DNA of 64,000 nt from Ciona intestinalis (taxonomy: Eukaryota > Chordata > Ascidiacea > Phlebobranchia > Cionidae): NCBI RefSeq assembly GCF_000224145.3, contig NC_020174.2, positions 4,407,026-4,471,025 on the forward strand, in the 5' to 3' direction. Positions 23,599-35,673 of this stretch are shown here, piece by piece; the stretch's first letter is position 1, and the number at the start of each line of letters is the position of its first letter. Position numbers and translations under genes: made by a program. The notes beneath the pieces are model-generated. The model saw only the letters and a list, made by a program, of their open reading frames with translations. It did no database searches and was not told the DNA's origin.

Positions 23599-26500
23599 TT
23601 AGAAGTAGTTGCCAGTAAACCACTTGTGGCTCATAAGGTCTGCCGCATAAGGTCGCTGTTCCTTATCTACGAACGCCACACCAAGAAAATCCTAGAAATT
23701 ATTCCGTTTTTTTAGTACATTGGAACCAAAAAAATGCTTAGCTAGACAGAAAATTATCGTCCAACCCGTTTGCTTTAGTTAAACTGTCTAAACTATTTAC
23801 ACTTTTATTTCTTCGCACATTTATAACTTTGGCATAATGCAAAACGCGACATAAAACAAAACTAAACTGAAAAATTAGGAATTTTAAAGCTAAAAAGACA
23901 TACTTTTGCTTCTTGTGAGACATTAGGGGGTAGCTGAGGTGAAGTGGTTTGCGTCACGATCTTAAACAGAGCAGCCATCGCCTCGAATTCGTACCACGGT
24001 GGTCGGGTGGTTAGCATTTCTACCACTGTACAAGCGAGGCTCCTGTGGAAAGGATTGAGAAATGAATTAGAAAACGTATTTGTGAATGCTGCTTCGCACA
24101 CTTCCATGCAATCAATTACAGCTGAAAGCACTAACAATCAATTAGAAACAGAGAAAAACGTGGAAAAAGAAGAAAAGACGGAAGACAGCGACTAAAATAG
24201 GAGAATAAAAAAAGGGAAAATAGTAAATTTAATCTGATGAAAGTTGAACAACCAAATTACCAGATATCCGCCCTTCGCCCGTAACCTCGACCTTCGATAA
24301 CTTCTGGACTCATCCAGTATGGTGTACCTGGGGTAAAGTAGTTTTGGATTACTAACAGGTTCCATTTAATGACGTCACTAAATACTTACCTACGACTGTC
24401 TGACCCGATGACGTCACGATTGTTTGCAGCTTCTTTGCAGCGCCGAAATCACCTAAAAATGAGGTTAAAAGGTGTTTATGGAAAATACGGACGCTGATAT
24501 AATCTGATATAATATAGGTTTTGTTTACCTAGCTTGACGTTGCCCGACGAGTCGCGCAACACGTTCGCACCCTTGATGTCACGGTGGACGATTTGAAAGC
24601 CGTGTAGGTAAATAAGACCTTCCAGGATCTGCCGAGCATACTTGCACGTAACCGGCTCAGTAAGGGCACCGTAAGCCTTTATCTCGTCTTTCACAGATCC
24701 CTAGTTGGAGCAAACGATATGACGTTAATGTATGATTATTTACCCGCGCGTGCGGGGGAACGACAATCGTTATGACACGAATGTTTTGTTTCATACATCT
24801 CGTGCCCGCTTATAAGTTACCACGTGTACGTAACGTTTAGAGAGCGTATGTACGGGTAATCATGAGTGTATGATTGTAACATTGCGACCGTTATATAGCC
24901 TACAATATATTTCACCACGGTATAGACGTCCGCTAAGCTGTTTTCCTACATTCATGAGTTTGCTTTCGGTACAACGCAGCAGTTACAATAAATATTCGGT
25001 CGTTAAAATAGTATAGTAACTTGGTTGCTTGCTTTGGGCGTGTCGGAGCGGAGAAATGGGAGCATAAGTAGCATCACGTCGTAGTGCAAACATTCCTTGT
25101 GACATGCGCAAGTATTAGCGCAAGTATATTACGTATTGAAACAAATATTTGTCAATTGCAAGGCCGCATAATGTTTTGACAAGATGAAATGCGAACTATA
25201 CAAAAGCCAAAACAATGTAGTTTTTAGTATTTTGCGCATCTCCCAATAGTAGTGTTGCATTTAAATGCTATTATTGTAAATTAAGCATAAGCGATCGGCA
25301 AACGTATGGTGGCGTATTGTGCAAAAATTAGGACACTGTTACAATTCCTGTACACAGTACTTACTCCGGACATTAATTCCATGAATATAGAAAGTGTGTT
25401 CGATTCCTCAGTACAACCGTAATATTGAACGATCCTCTCATGCTGTAGCGACCGTAAAAGCTCAATCTCTGTCTGCAAAGCCTTGATTTCCTGTGGTGGA
25501 AGTTGTAGTTATACTTTAATGAGTCATATGCCCGTTGTACGACACTAATATACCAGCCAAGGCAAGCGAAGAAGAAAAACTAGGATTTGGTATACAGTTT
25601 TTGCTGCATATTGCAGCACAGTATCTTGAACTGTCTCGCACAAGGTCGAATCGTATCAGCAAACCGCGATACCGCAGTACGATCACATGATAAACTCAAG
25701 TGCTTTTCACCACCAAATCCGTATACAACACGAGTAACTGGTAATTCTTTGCAAATTATACAGTGTTAAACTGATCTCGGTTTCCAATCAAACGGTGTTA
25801 TACCTTCGTAGCGTCGCTGTTGTCTGCAATTATTTCAACTTGCTTGACGGCCAGTTCTCGGCCGGTGTCAGCGTCATACGCTAAGTAGACTTTCCCGAAA
25901 GCACCATGTCCAAGCACCTTTCCCTTCTTCCAATTGGCCGGGGCTTTTGGAGCTAAAAATAAAGTTGTTATTGAGAAAACCTATGACTAAAATTCCAAAC
26001 ATACAAGACATTGTTAGGGGGTGTTCTTCCGGGTGCACCCAGAGTAGAAATACTATACTTGTTTGCGCTAAGTTTTTTTGTAAGATATTCCTTTTGGATC
26101 AAATAAAATCTATAAAGCGATTATACGACAAGTTGCACAAAAACAGAACACATATTCATGTTTCTAAGTGTCGGTTCCAAAAATATAATATGCTTACACT
26201 TGGAGCATGGGGCGATGAGTGAGTTGAATGAAGAATCCATGACAAGGCCGTCACCTCCACTCATTCGGTGATGTGCGCGGTGGTTCGAACCTGATATTTG
26301 TGGAAATACTGCATTAAAGTTTGTTTGGCAAAGTTACTTATGGTATTTTAACGTTAACGTTGTCAACCCGAGGTCGCATGAATTGCCTTGACATTCGTTT
26401 TCTGGCCAAACGAGGATAAAGTTAGATTCGTATTCGTAATAATATGGCTGGCAGCAACATCACATACATTAAAAGTATAATATGATATTTAAAATGTGCC

Positions 26501-29500
26501 AGGGTATGTACACACTGTCGTGAGTAAAGTACGTACGAACATTATTTACATTTCTGACGTTAACAAGCGTTTCCCTAAAGCACAAACCATGTTCTGTTAT
26601 AAGCTAACACGCGCAGGCTTGACATTGAGCAAAGCAAACGTCATTAAACATGTCTGGAATTTATATCCTCGTTTGCCACCAACGTAGGAATGTTTGGATA
26701 TACGTAATTGAATGGCTACGTTATTAGTAAACGGTGGTATATGTATATAACAGCTATATAACAGCGCGCAACATTTTTTGGAAATTTATACAAATGGTAA
26801 AATGGGGGGAGATAGGACACTTTTTTATTCTATTTTCGTATATATTATGATCTGATCTGTACTGAGATTTCACACATAGACATAGATCAAGAAATAGTGT
26901 AATGCAGTCATTGCAGTGTAATGGTAAAACTCACCCGAGTATGAACCAGATGTGGTGACTTGATTATGAAGTTCCTCTAATTCCAATCCACTACTGGTGC
27001 TGCTGCAATTAGACGACCTGGAAATTAAAAGTGCGGGATTTGTAAATGAAAATGTACACAAAAATCTGTAACGTGCTTAACAATAACAAACAGAAAAAAA
27101 TCTAAAAAAGGGTTGCAAACTTTAGGCATATCGTTAAGGATGCGGGGGATCGGGAGTCGGGACATTGGGAAATCTTTGCCGAAAAATGCTGCTATTTTGC
27201 ACAATTTCGAATTTTTCTTTGTTCTCTGGCTGAAGTTGTTTACGATAGGCAGTTTGCATGCGGAGTATTGCAGAGGCTGAGCTTGCACCCGGAACTCATT
27301 AATATTTGATGCGGAATTAACTGAACTCAGGGAGTTAGGTCAATATAGCAGAATTGTTTTGGTAACCGCGTCGCTGATGAAGCGGGAGACATTCCTTCAG
27401 TAAAACGAAAACACTGAAAGTTGCTCAATCCCAACTTGATTTTGCATTAATTTTAAAATAATGTGTACCAAAACAATAATTAAATATTCGGATGTCTAAA
27501 TAATAATACCCCACTGCTTATGTATAGTACTTTTGGATAAGATGGTTCATGTTTTCATTTCTTTAATCGTTACATTTTGTAATAAACAAAGAATATTGAC
27601 AGATTTATATAACTGTATCCTTTCGACTCTAAAAGTGCGTTGTTAATGTTAAAAACAAAATTAGGAAATATGGGATATTGAGTGCTAACAATATCCATCT
27701 TACCCCACCACACTATATACGAAAATAATGTTAAATATAAAAGTAAAACTGAAGAATATTATTTCATGTAATTGAAGCAACTTACATATTGTTGGTAGAT
27801 GACGAGAAATGTGAATGACTTGGCAAGAAACGAGCATTTCTAAGCGATGGCCTGATGCGTGGAAATGTCCTGGAATCTATTTGTGAAGATAATTGGTCAG
27901 TAAGAGAAATTAATTAATTGTATTCATATCTTTCCCAAAGCAACAAGTCGCGAAAAAACTGTTTTGCTTTTATCAGTAAACCTACCTAAAAAACGTAGTC
28001 ATCAAGAAAATAAACCAAAAATGTATAAGCGTAACGTTTATTCAAAATGCCAAGCTTTCTAATAATAAAGGTTGTCATGATTGGCAGTTTGGCACATTGA
28101 GTTGTTGGACTTACTTTCCAATTTTCGTTCTTCGACTGATACGTTTTGCGCATGTAATCGACGAGGGTAAGTGCCCCCTTTTCTATGAAATGATGGTGAG
28201 GTTTCCATCTCCTCGTCGGGGTAAGAAGCCCCATGTAACCCCGACTGCCAAGGCTCCCTGGTATTAAATATTGTTTTTCAAATAACTTATTTTAAATTTC
28301 ATAATATATAGTGTTGCTGCTATAAATAATATACTTGTATTTTGGAGACGCCCTTTCAGGTCGTCCTAATCAGGGTAAAATGGGGAGTTGCATTTTATCC
28401 CTTTGACGACCTCAATAGGATGTCAAAACGTCTGGACGCGAAGTTTTTGCCGTAAGAGCCGAAATACAAGTGTAATATCTCATGTTGGGGATACTTAATT
28501 ATTCAGTTTCAGTCACGTGGCTTTAACACGGCAAACCTCACGTGAGGTCCAGTGTTCCCAGGAGATTTTTAAATTTAGCAAAAAGAATTGTTCAATAAAC
28601 ACTGTGGGTAAAACATGATTCTGATGTTAAAAGATTTACAAAATAAACAGGAAACACTGAAAGAAAAAATAAAATGAAACACTGTAACTGGTAAGTCCAT
28701 TCTTGGACAACTTAAATTACACACGCGACGTGTTATGCCGTATAAGACTACATTCAGGTGTATATCAGGTTACACTGTTGTCGGTTAGACTCAAAAAAGC
28801 CCCGAGGCGCCGCACAAGAAGTGACTAACCAACTATGACACATACAAGAAATTAACGTTAATCAATAATACTGATGACTGGGAACCAGGGATCCTTATAC
28901 ACGAAATAGCGTGTACGTACACATACGATTACAGCGTATAGAGCCGGCATAAGAAAGCTTTGGCTGGAAAATACATGGCCGGATTTTTTTCTGTGGGTTG
29001 GCAACCATGCTCGTTTGGATCCATAGCAATGAAATTAAGAACTGAGATGCCTAAGCTTGGGTTGGGTATATTATCTTATGCGGGAACATTGGCCTACATA
29101 AAAAGCTGTTTGGGATATTTTTCAATATAATGCGTTTTACCTTTATTTTTAATGAATTTCAATGTGTATTATATAGTATACGTACGAATTTCTTAAGCTA
29201 AAAGTATGAAAATATCACGTTGACGTTGATAGCTAAATAGGGAACAGGTTTGATAAATAAAAAGTGACATTCAATCGAAAGTTAAATAAAAAGAATCAAT
29301 TTTGTTCACTTACATTGCTATTTGAGGACTAGACAGAGAACTATCTAGGGATGTAGAACTGCTGTAGGCTGCTGACGGTGGACTGAAAATCTGCGTAAAC
29401 AACATAATAATAAGTGATTTTAACAACCGACACTAATAACGGGGGTGGAAGGGTAAAATAATATATAAATATTACCGTGGAGTGTTCTATAATTAGGCTG

Positions 29501-31980
29501 CGCGTACTTGGCAGTCAAAACAACGAAATGTGACGTGGGATATAACGCAGGTCCTTGGTTAAAGTAGCGTTAACAAAATACGTTAATGTCGATTCTTGGA
29601 AGTCCGCTTTAAAGTAAACAGACCAGTGCGAGTGACATCACTGCATGTAATTCCCAAATCGACGGTAATACTTAATTTGTACGATAGATGATAGATTAAC
29701 AAGTAAGCCCTTAGGGCATTGAACTTATAGGCCATAAAAGAATATAATGGTATTAGATATACACACACGGTTGTCGGATTATGTTTTCTGATTACGGTTG
29801 TCTGATTTAAAAAACCTGCGGTTCTCAAAAAGTTTAACACATAGTTCAGACATGTATTAAATGTGCATGGCACTACATTCAAACGACATGTTAATACTAC
29901 CGTAAAATAATATGAAACATCTGCTACAAAAACAGACACCATGTTATACCTTGGCAAAGGCACAGCCAAGTTAGAAATAAAATAAAATTCAGAGTACACC
30001 AATACTACTTGCTAATTTAAGGCAATAATCAATGTAAAAGTGCATAAGGTTTTCTAATTATAAACACATATGTAGCTACACCTAGAAACCGAAACTGAAG
30101 GAGTGTTTAACAACTATTATTGTTATCAGCCAATTCGTGGGCTCTCGTTTAATGAGCCATTAGTGGTTAATTTCTCCTTACTTACCGTCGTGTCTGGTAT
30201 GAATTCACCCTCACTGTTAAGGGAGGTTCTTGAACCACGATGCCGCTGAATAATCTTGTCGTCAATCGTTCCAGGCGGTGGGGAATACCGGTGCTTTCGT
30301 TGCTCCATGGATCGGCGCTGCGGAATGGTTATTTTAAGCTCATTAGATTGTAGCAGAACAGCCTAACAGGCTCAAAGCCAAACAAGTTAGACTAATTGGA
30401 TTTTTTAATTTCAAGGCTGGGAATTTTAGGTTTTTGGTTGAAAGACAATATGGATATTAGACAAATTTTGCGTTTTAGCAATAATATATATTTTACCAAT
30501 GAATTACTATAATTTACACACACAACTTTTAAGCCAAATTATTAATAGTGTGTAAGTTTTTTTATGAAAAACTGTTTAATTCTGAAAATCTTATTTAAAA
30601 TATTAAAAAATGATAGAAAAACATTAAAATAATGCCAATGGTAAGAGTCCTGTGCAAACTCAAAGCTTCATTTAATAAAATTTGTTTTGCAGTGTTACTA
30701 GAACGCATCAAGAACAATTCTTTCCCTTACTTGGGTTGGAGACTTTATTGGTGGAGGTTGAGGTTCAGCAAACGGAGAAGAGGATGATTTGAAGTACTCG
30801 AATGAACCCGGAGAAGATGCTGAGTGCGCTCTAGTGGTAGAAGGCTCCGATTGCCACGTAGGTGAAGCCGTGGGTGGTATCTAAATATAATTAATAATTA
30901 TACTGAATTACCAAATACACTTTATATCAGGGTTCCCTAACCAGAGTTGTAAGAACATTTTCTTTAAGGTGCATGGATGCTGAATCATTAGCATGTTTTT
31001 TTTGCTTAGGTCTACTCTATATAAGCAATTTCAAAAGGGGTGCAAGAATTGGTTGGTGATTTAAAAGTGCTGCAGCAAGGAAAAAGGACACAAACCACTT
31101 GTTTATATCATGACACTAGTGATTAAGAGAGTAAGGTCTAACAACTAGTGTCTTAGACTTTTGGTGGTGAACTGAAAATCATATAAAATGAATACACACC
31201 TGCTCAACTAGGTGGATCTTTAAATTTCGTTGATGAGTGCTACGATCTAACAGTTCTACCACTTTGTCTACATCCACTTGACTTTGAAGTGGAACTTGCA
31301 GCTGGAATTAAACTCAGTGTTTTAATAAATAGTTAAGTCATAGGATGCAAAGCTTTTGGTAAATGGCCATACAGTCTCAAAATTTTAGATTATAAACAAA
31401 CAAATTAATTATGCAATATTAGGAGTATTGCATATACTTCATTCAGAACAATTAATGAGCAAACTTTACCTTACCGCACATCAACATTTGACAACTTAAT
31501 TGAAACATGGAGGTATAATTACTAACCTCATTACGTCCTCCTGGACAAAACAACATGGAGAGAGACTTCCCATAAATTCTCTGCACAGTCATCTGCAGGT
31601 AGTCATAAGTGAGGGGTTGCTGCACTTGGACGATTCGACGCTCAGATTGAAACTCAAATTTGACTCGAACACCCTGGAAAAATAATTAGGAATAATTAAA
31701 TGAAGTAGCCTACTTAACATTGTTTTCAAAACTGCAAGAAAACTTTTTAATCTCTTTTTAAAACAATAAACAAATGATTAACTACACAAGCGGTTATACG
31801 CTAAAATAAAGTAACTGTATGAAGTAACAACCAAGACTAGACATATACTACACATATATATATCATGATATGATTACTAAACCTTAAATACAAAGATATT
31901 ACCTTTGGTTGCTTAACTTTATCCTGGAGAGCTGACAAGTCATTGTAGATTGAGTTGAGTGGGTCTTCCATTAGATTCAT
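23599..31980 (-). CDS. MAP3K2/3: MAP3K2/3 (MEKK2/MEKK3) serine/threonine kinase
   Basis: Cytoplasmic MAP kinase kinase kinase that in vertebrates activates MEK5-ERK5 and other MAPK modules through its PB1 domain. Sixteen exons, all in phase: 31980-31903, 31673-31527, 31301-31200, 30880-30731, 30317-30186, 29390-29314, 28257-28115, 27876-27786, 27017-26935, 25952-25804, 25490-25365, 24700-24529, 24452-24390, 24327-24261, 24042-23904, 23691-23599; about 603 residues against 619-626 in human. The N-terminal PB1 domain starts [13 protein letters not shown] and is followed by a Ser/Pro linker with [17 protein letters not shown] and RTFPRIR, all typical of MEKK2/3. The kinase domain shows [15 protein letters not shown] (ATP lysine), [38 protein letters not shown] and CTVVEML. 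All catalytic residues are present. One gene resembles both vertebrate paralogues about equally, fitting a pre-duplication ortholog. Confidence 0.96.
27534..27708. mobile_element. Short TIR element (MITE), copy C
   Basis: Diverged copy of the 175-bp family seen at 20855, same orientation, inside a MAP3K2/3 intron. The left end TGGATAAGATGG and the right end CCATCTTACCCCA are inverted repeats. Interior matches include AATAAACAAAGAATATT and GTTGTTAATGTT. Confidence 0.65.
28333..28471. repeat. Foldback (inverted-repeat) element in a MAP3K2/3 intron
   Basis: About 139 bp bounded by ACTTGTATTTTGG and, inverted, CCGAAATACAAGT. An inner pair, AGGTCGTC and GACGACCT, plus GGGTAAAATGG against ATTTTATCCC extends the fold. 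It is non-coding and probably a small MITE-like hairpin element. Target duplication was not identified. Confidence 0.5.
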
Positions 31981-33130
31981 TATGTTGTTTTATCCGATTT
32001 TTAGAATCAGCGGGTAATTTTAAACAAGAAACATTACCTAGCCAGAGGTATACAACACATGGAACTGTGCAGCAAATAACACCAATGTTTATATAAGTTA
32101 AAATCTCATATTAAGTTAAAATATTTTTAAAAATGCCAGACACCTTGAGACCATTTGACACTACACGCTAAAGCTTTTCATGGATTTAAATACGTAAAAC
32201 AAAGTTTTAATTTAAACTGATCAGAGATACACCATAACACAAAAAAAAAGACATAATTTTAAACTTATATAAAAGAGTTAACTTATGACTGTAGTGAGAA
32301 CGGCACTTTTGTAATAATAGTAGAAACCTTTGTTAAAAGTTAGAGGCAAACAGTAATGGAAAAGATTAAACAACTGTTATACTGTAGCAACAGTGCATTA
32401 TAAAATTGGTCCACCCAATAAAACTAGGCATCAATTCAGTTTTTATTACCTAGTAAATAGTAGGTAACATAGAGAAATGAGATGCATATTTTTATGTGCA
32501 AAAATTGTAAGTATTAATAGCTAATTATTGCATACAAATACTTCATAGGCCTAGAGGGTAAAATAATATTTGAATTTTTACGAAAAAAATGGGAGTAATT
32601 TCAGTATTGTGATACATATAATAATATTAAGTGAAGGCACTGCAAGGTCACTGAGGTCAAACACAACTATACAAGTAATTTAAATTTCCTATTGAAAAAT
32701 ATTGCATAATTAGATGTTAGACATGGTAGCTACACACCAAATATGATAAGTATATACAATTTTATAGAGAGAAGGAAACATTGAAATATTGACAATGGTA
32801 GGGGACTGTAATTGAAAAGTGAAGTATTACATATGGTTGTCTATTATTGCACATTACATTTCGTTAATATATACATGACTGGCTGCAGAGATATATCAAA
32901 TTGGGGGCTAATGTAATGATGCAAAACTAGGTAAACTCTTATGGCAAAATATTTGACTAAATTTTGATTATATACAGTGGAGTAGTTACTAACTAAACAT
33001 TCATAATAAATCACAATAAAAAAAGTTTGAATATATTTGCTAAACTGCATAACAAGAATAGTCTTTTCAAGCACAATAATTACGAATAAACTGAACACTT
33101 TTTACATCAAAGCACTTTCTTGGCTGTTCC
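31981..33130. other. Intergenic spacer
   Basis: Upstream region of MAP3K2/3 and 3' flank of the first SLC17A9-like gene, both on the minus strand. Very AT-rich. The open frame 32844-33098 (-) has no recognisable domain. No promoter element can be supported. Confidence 0.4.
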
Positions 33131-34411
33131 CTAAGTGACAAAAATCAAGGCACCCATAATGTTTAATGCAGCCATTAAATTAAAAACAGATGTCCATGAG
33201 CCCGAGGTATTAAGAATACAACCTGTGGCATAAACTCCGAAAGAGGATGACAATGCACCAAAGGCATTCATAACCCCAAACACTGAACCTGCATAGGCAG
33301 GAGCAATGTCTTGTGGGTTTATCACCACCCCACTATGATGGACTGTCTGAAACGTTATAGAAAGCATTGAACAGATGACAGCATACCAAAATGTCTTGCA
33401 TCTCGGAAGTAAAACAAAGAAAATTGCGCTTCCACCCATTGCTACACACTGTGCAAGTTTCCGAGTGAAAGTGACACTCACATTGTTTTTGATTAGTCGC
33501 TCACTGAGCCAGCCTGAAAAAATACTAGCTGGGACAGACATCGTCCAGGGTAAAACGTTATATATCCAGCCCTTCTCATAAGGAAAACGCTCATGGAAAA
33601 ATGTTGGAAGCCATGATATCATGATATGGAATGAATTACTGTGGCATATGTGTCCCAAAATAAGAGACCAAACTGCACTTTTTGTAAACAGCAGACTCCA
33701 CGGTACATTTTCAGTTTTCTGCATAGGTGATGGTGATGGCAGACTGGTGGTATCTATAGAAACAAGACTTCTTTGTTTTTTGCCACTAACCCACATTATG
33801 TAAGTCCAGGAAAGAGTAATAAGGCCTAAAACTTGAAACACTCTTTCCCAACTATAATGTTCCAGCAAAACAGAGCCAAGTCCACCACACAATAAAGAGC
33901 CGAGATTTGCAGCAGCAAGAATTACACCCATAGGGTAGGATCTCTCGGCCTCTGGAACCTTATGTGCAAGCAGACTGACAATAGAAGGGAAATGTACACC
34001 CTGTGTAACACCTAACCCAACTCTTGTAGCAGTAAGAAGTATAATAGAGCTTCCAAAAATTCCATGTAGTTTTGAAATGGTAGGCGTGAAAAGTATTAAT
34101 GTGCCCCAGCAGACAGCAGCAACAAAAACAACTTTATCACTACCAATTTTATCAGCGAAGTACCCTCCCACTATTTGTGTGGTAACGTAACCCCAAAAGA
34201 AAGAACCCAATACAGCACCCAAGTCTGCTTTGTTCCAACCAAATTCTTTGGAAATTGCAGTTGCACAGACTGGCATAGCCACCCTAGCGGCATACACAAT
34301 AGCACTTAAAACAAATAGATGTATCACCCACATTTTACGAGTCCCTTTATCCCAAAATGCACTGGGTTTGTCCTTAAACTTGAAAGTAACTTGGACATCT
34401 TTAGTTTTCAT
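33131..34411 (-). CDS. SLC17A9-like MFS transporter, copy 1 (intronless)
   Basis: Major facilitator transporter of the SLC17 family, closest to SLC17A9, the vesicular nucleotide (ATP) transporter. A single open exon of 426 residues with about 12 membrane helices. Family marks include ARVAMPVCATAIS, FGWNKADLGAVLGSFFWGY, TRVGLGVTQGVHFP (with the conserved transport arginine), KGWIYNVLPW and HHSGVVINPQDIAPAYAGS. The reading frame stops at TAG 33131-33133 right after GALIFVT, where the neighbouring copy has a tryptophan codon and runs on (FVIWGTGQRVI). The downstream codons still read GTAKKVL, so the last seven or so residues seem to have been lost through a Trp-to-stop change. This affects only the cytosolic tail, and the gene is otherwise intact. 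Confidence 0.92.
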   Translation of the reverse strand: MKTKDVQVTFKFKDKPSAFWDKGTRKMWVIHLFVLSAIVYAARVAMPVCATAISKEFGWNKADLGAVLGSFFWGYVTTQIVGGYFADKIGSDKVVFVAAVCWGTLILFTPTISKLHGIFGSSIILLTATRVGLGVTQGVHFPSIVSLLAHKVPEAERSYPMGVILAAANLGSLLCGGLGSVLLEHYSWERVFQVLGLITLSWTYIMWVSGKKQRSLVSIDTTSLPSPSPMQKTENVPWSLLFTKSAVWSLILGHICHSNSFHIMISWLPTFFHERFPYEKGWIYNVLPWTMSVPASIFSGWLSERLIKNNVSVTFTRKLAQCVAMGGSAIFFVLLPRCKTFWYAVICSMLSITFQTVHHSGVVINPQDIAPAYAGSVFGVMNAFGALSSSFGVYATGCILNTSGSWTSVFNLMAALNIMGALIFVT

Positions 34412-35673
34412 TCTTCAATATGGAAAATCCAGCTTTTTCTTGGAAAGTTAGACTGCTGTGCTAAAAATGTGCTACTAATATGTAACAAAAACCAAAAAAA
34501 GCTAACCCGCCACACCACCTAGCCACCTAGGTAAAATCAATATATGTTAATCTTGGTCACAGTAATGCATATATTCCGTGTCAGGAATAACACCATAAAA
34601 CGTAACACAATTTATAACCACTACCCATTTAAAAATTAATAAAAACGAGTTTTTAAAATAAAAATACTTATGCATACCTTGAACACAAAGAAAATAATTT
34701 TTCTCTAAGTTTTAGCCATCTTAAAAGTAATTTTGATTGAGAAGTTAAAACAACGAGGAAGTTTATGAAGAAGAACAATTTGTAAAATACACAGTTACTG
34801 CAGGTTACAAATTCAGAGCAATTTTTCTTTCACGAAAAATTGAAACATAGGATTTAATACAGAGTCTTCAGATTGTGTATATACAAATGCTTGTTTTCTA
34901 TACCAGAACAGTTGACAGTGAACTTGGTGTTATATCACACCTATTCTGCATAAGGTAGTGGGTAACCTTGTGATAAAAGGCATCAAAATAGAGTTAAAAG
35001 GCACAGGTATCAACCACAGAAAACAATTATTAATATATGAAAAACGTAAATATGCAATATAATATACCAGTAAAACAACATTTGAATGTAAGAGAGGAAT
35101 GGATTGTCTGTCTTTTAACAACAATAAAACAACATGTTTCGTGACCTGAACAGTAACAGAACATTTCAGGAAAGGCAAAAGATAAATCAATTGTTGTCTG
35201 CAGTTTGGGGTGTACAATGCAGAACAGATTTGATTCCAAAGCCTGCAAAGGCCCATATAATCAATAGTTGCCACAGCAGGACATTTTGAACCTGACATGG
35301 CAACATTAACAGAGGGTTAGTGACTTGGAAAATATAGCAGCAAGCAAATAAAACAAAAGTAAAGCGATTAACCATACATGAAAGTGGGAATGTCTGCTAA
35401 AATGCTCAAACATGAACAAGAACAATATGATAACCTTGGCTATTAAATTATTTCTAAATGAACAAATTCCAAATAAATAGGTTACACAAGCTTTATGTAT
35501 ATGCCAACAGCTGTGTTTGGTTTACCAGTAACAAGTGCCTAGCCTTTGGAGTAAAATGTTTTTTTTGTGCATTTAAAGTAAAATTTGTAGTGGTAGTTCA
35601 TTTGGCAACTAATACATTGATAAAACTAGTCCAGTAACCAATGATGGCAAACACACTAAATTAACACTAAACT
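34412..35673. other. Spacer between the SLC17A9-like copies
   Basis: AT-rich, holding the 5' flank of copy 1 and the 3' flank of copy 2. Open frames at 34930-35375 (-) show no domain signature. Acceptor-like AGs on the minus strand 40-60 bases upstream of the copy 1 ATG (around 34455) could serve leader splicing; this is inference. Confidence 0.4.

Noticed and set aside
26220-26300. GGTTCGAAC B-box-like sequence suggesting a tRNA or SINE
   Set aside because: No matching A box or cloverleaf could be found, and no second copy in the window.
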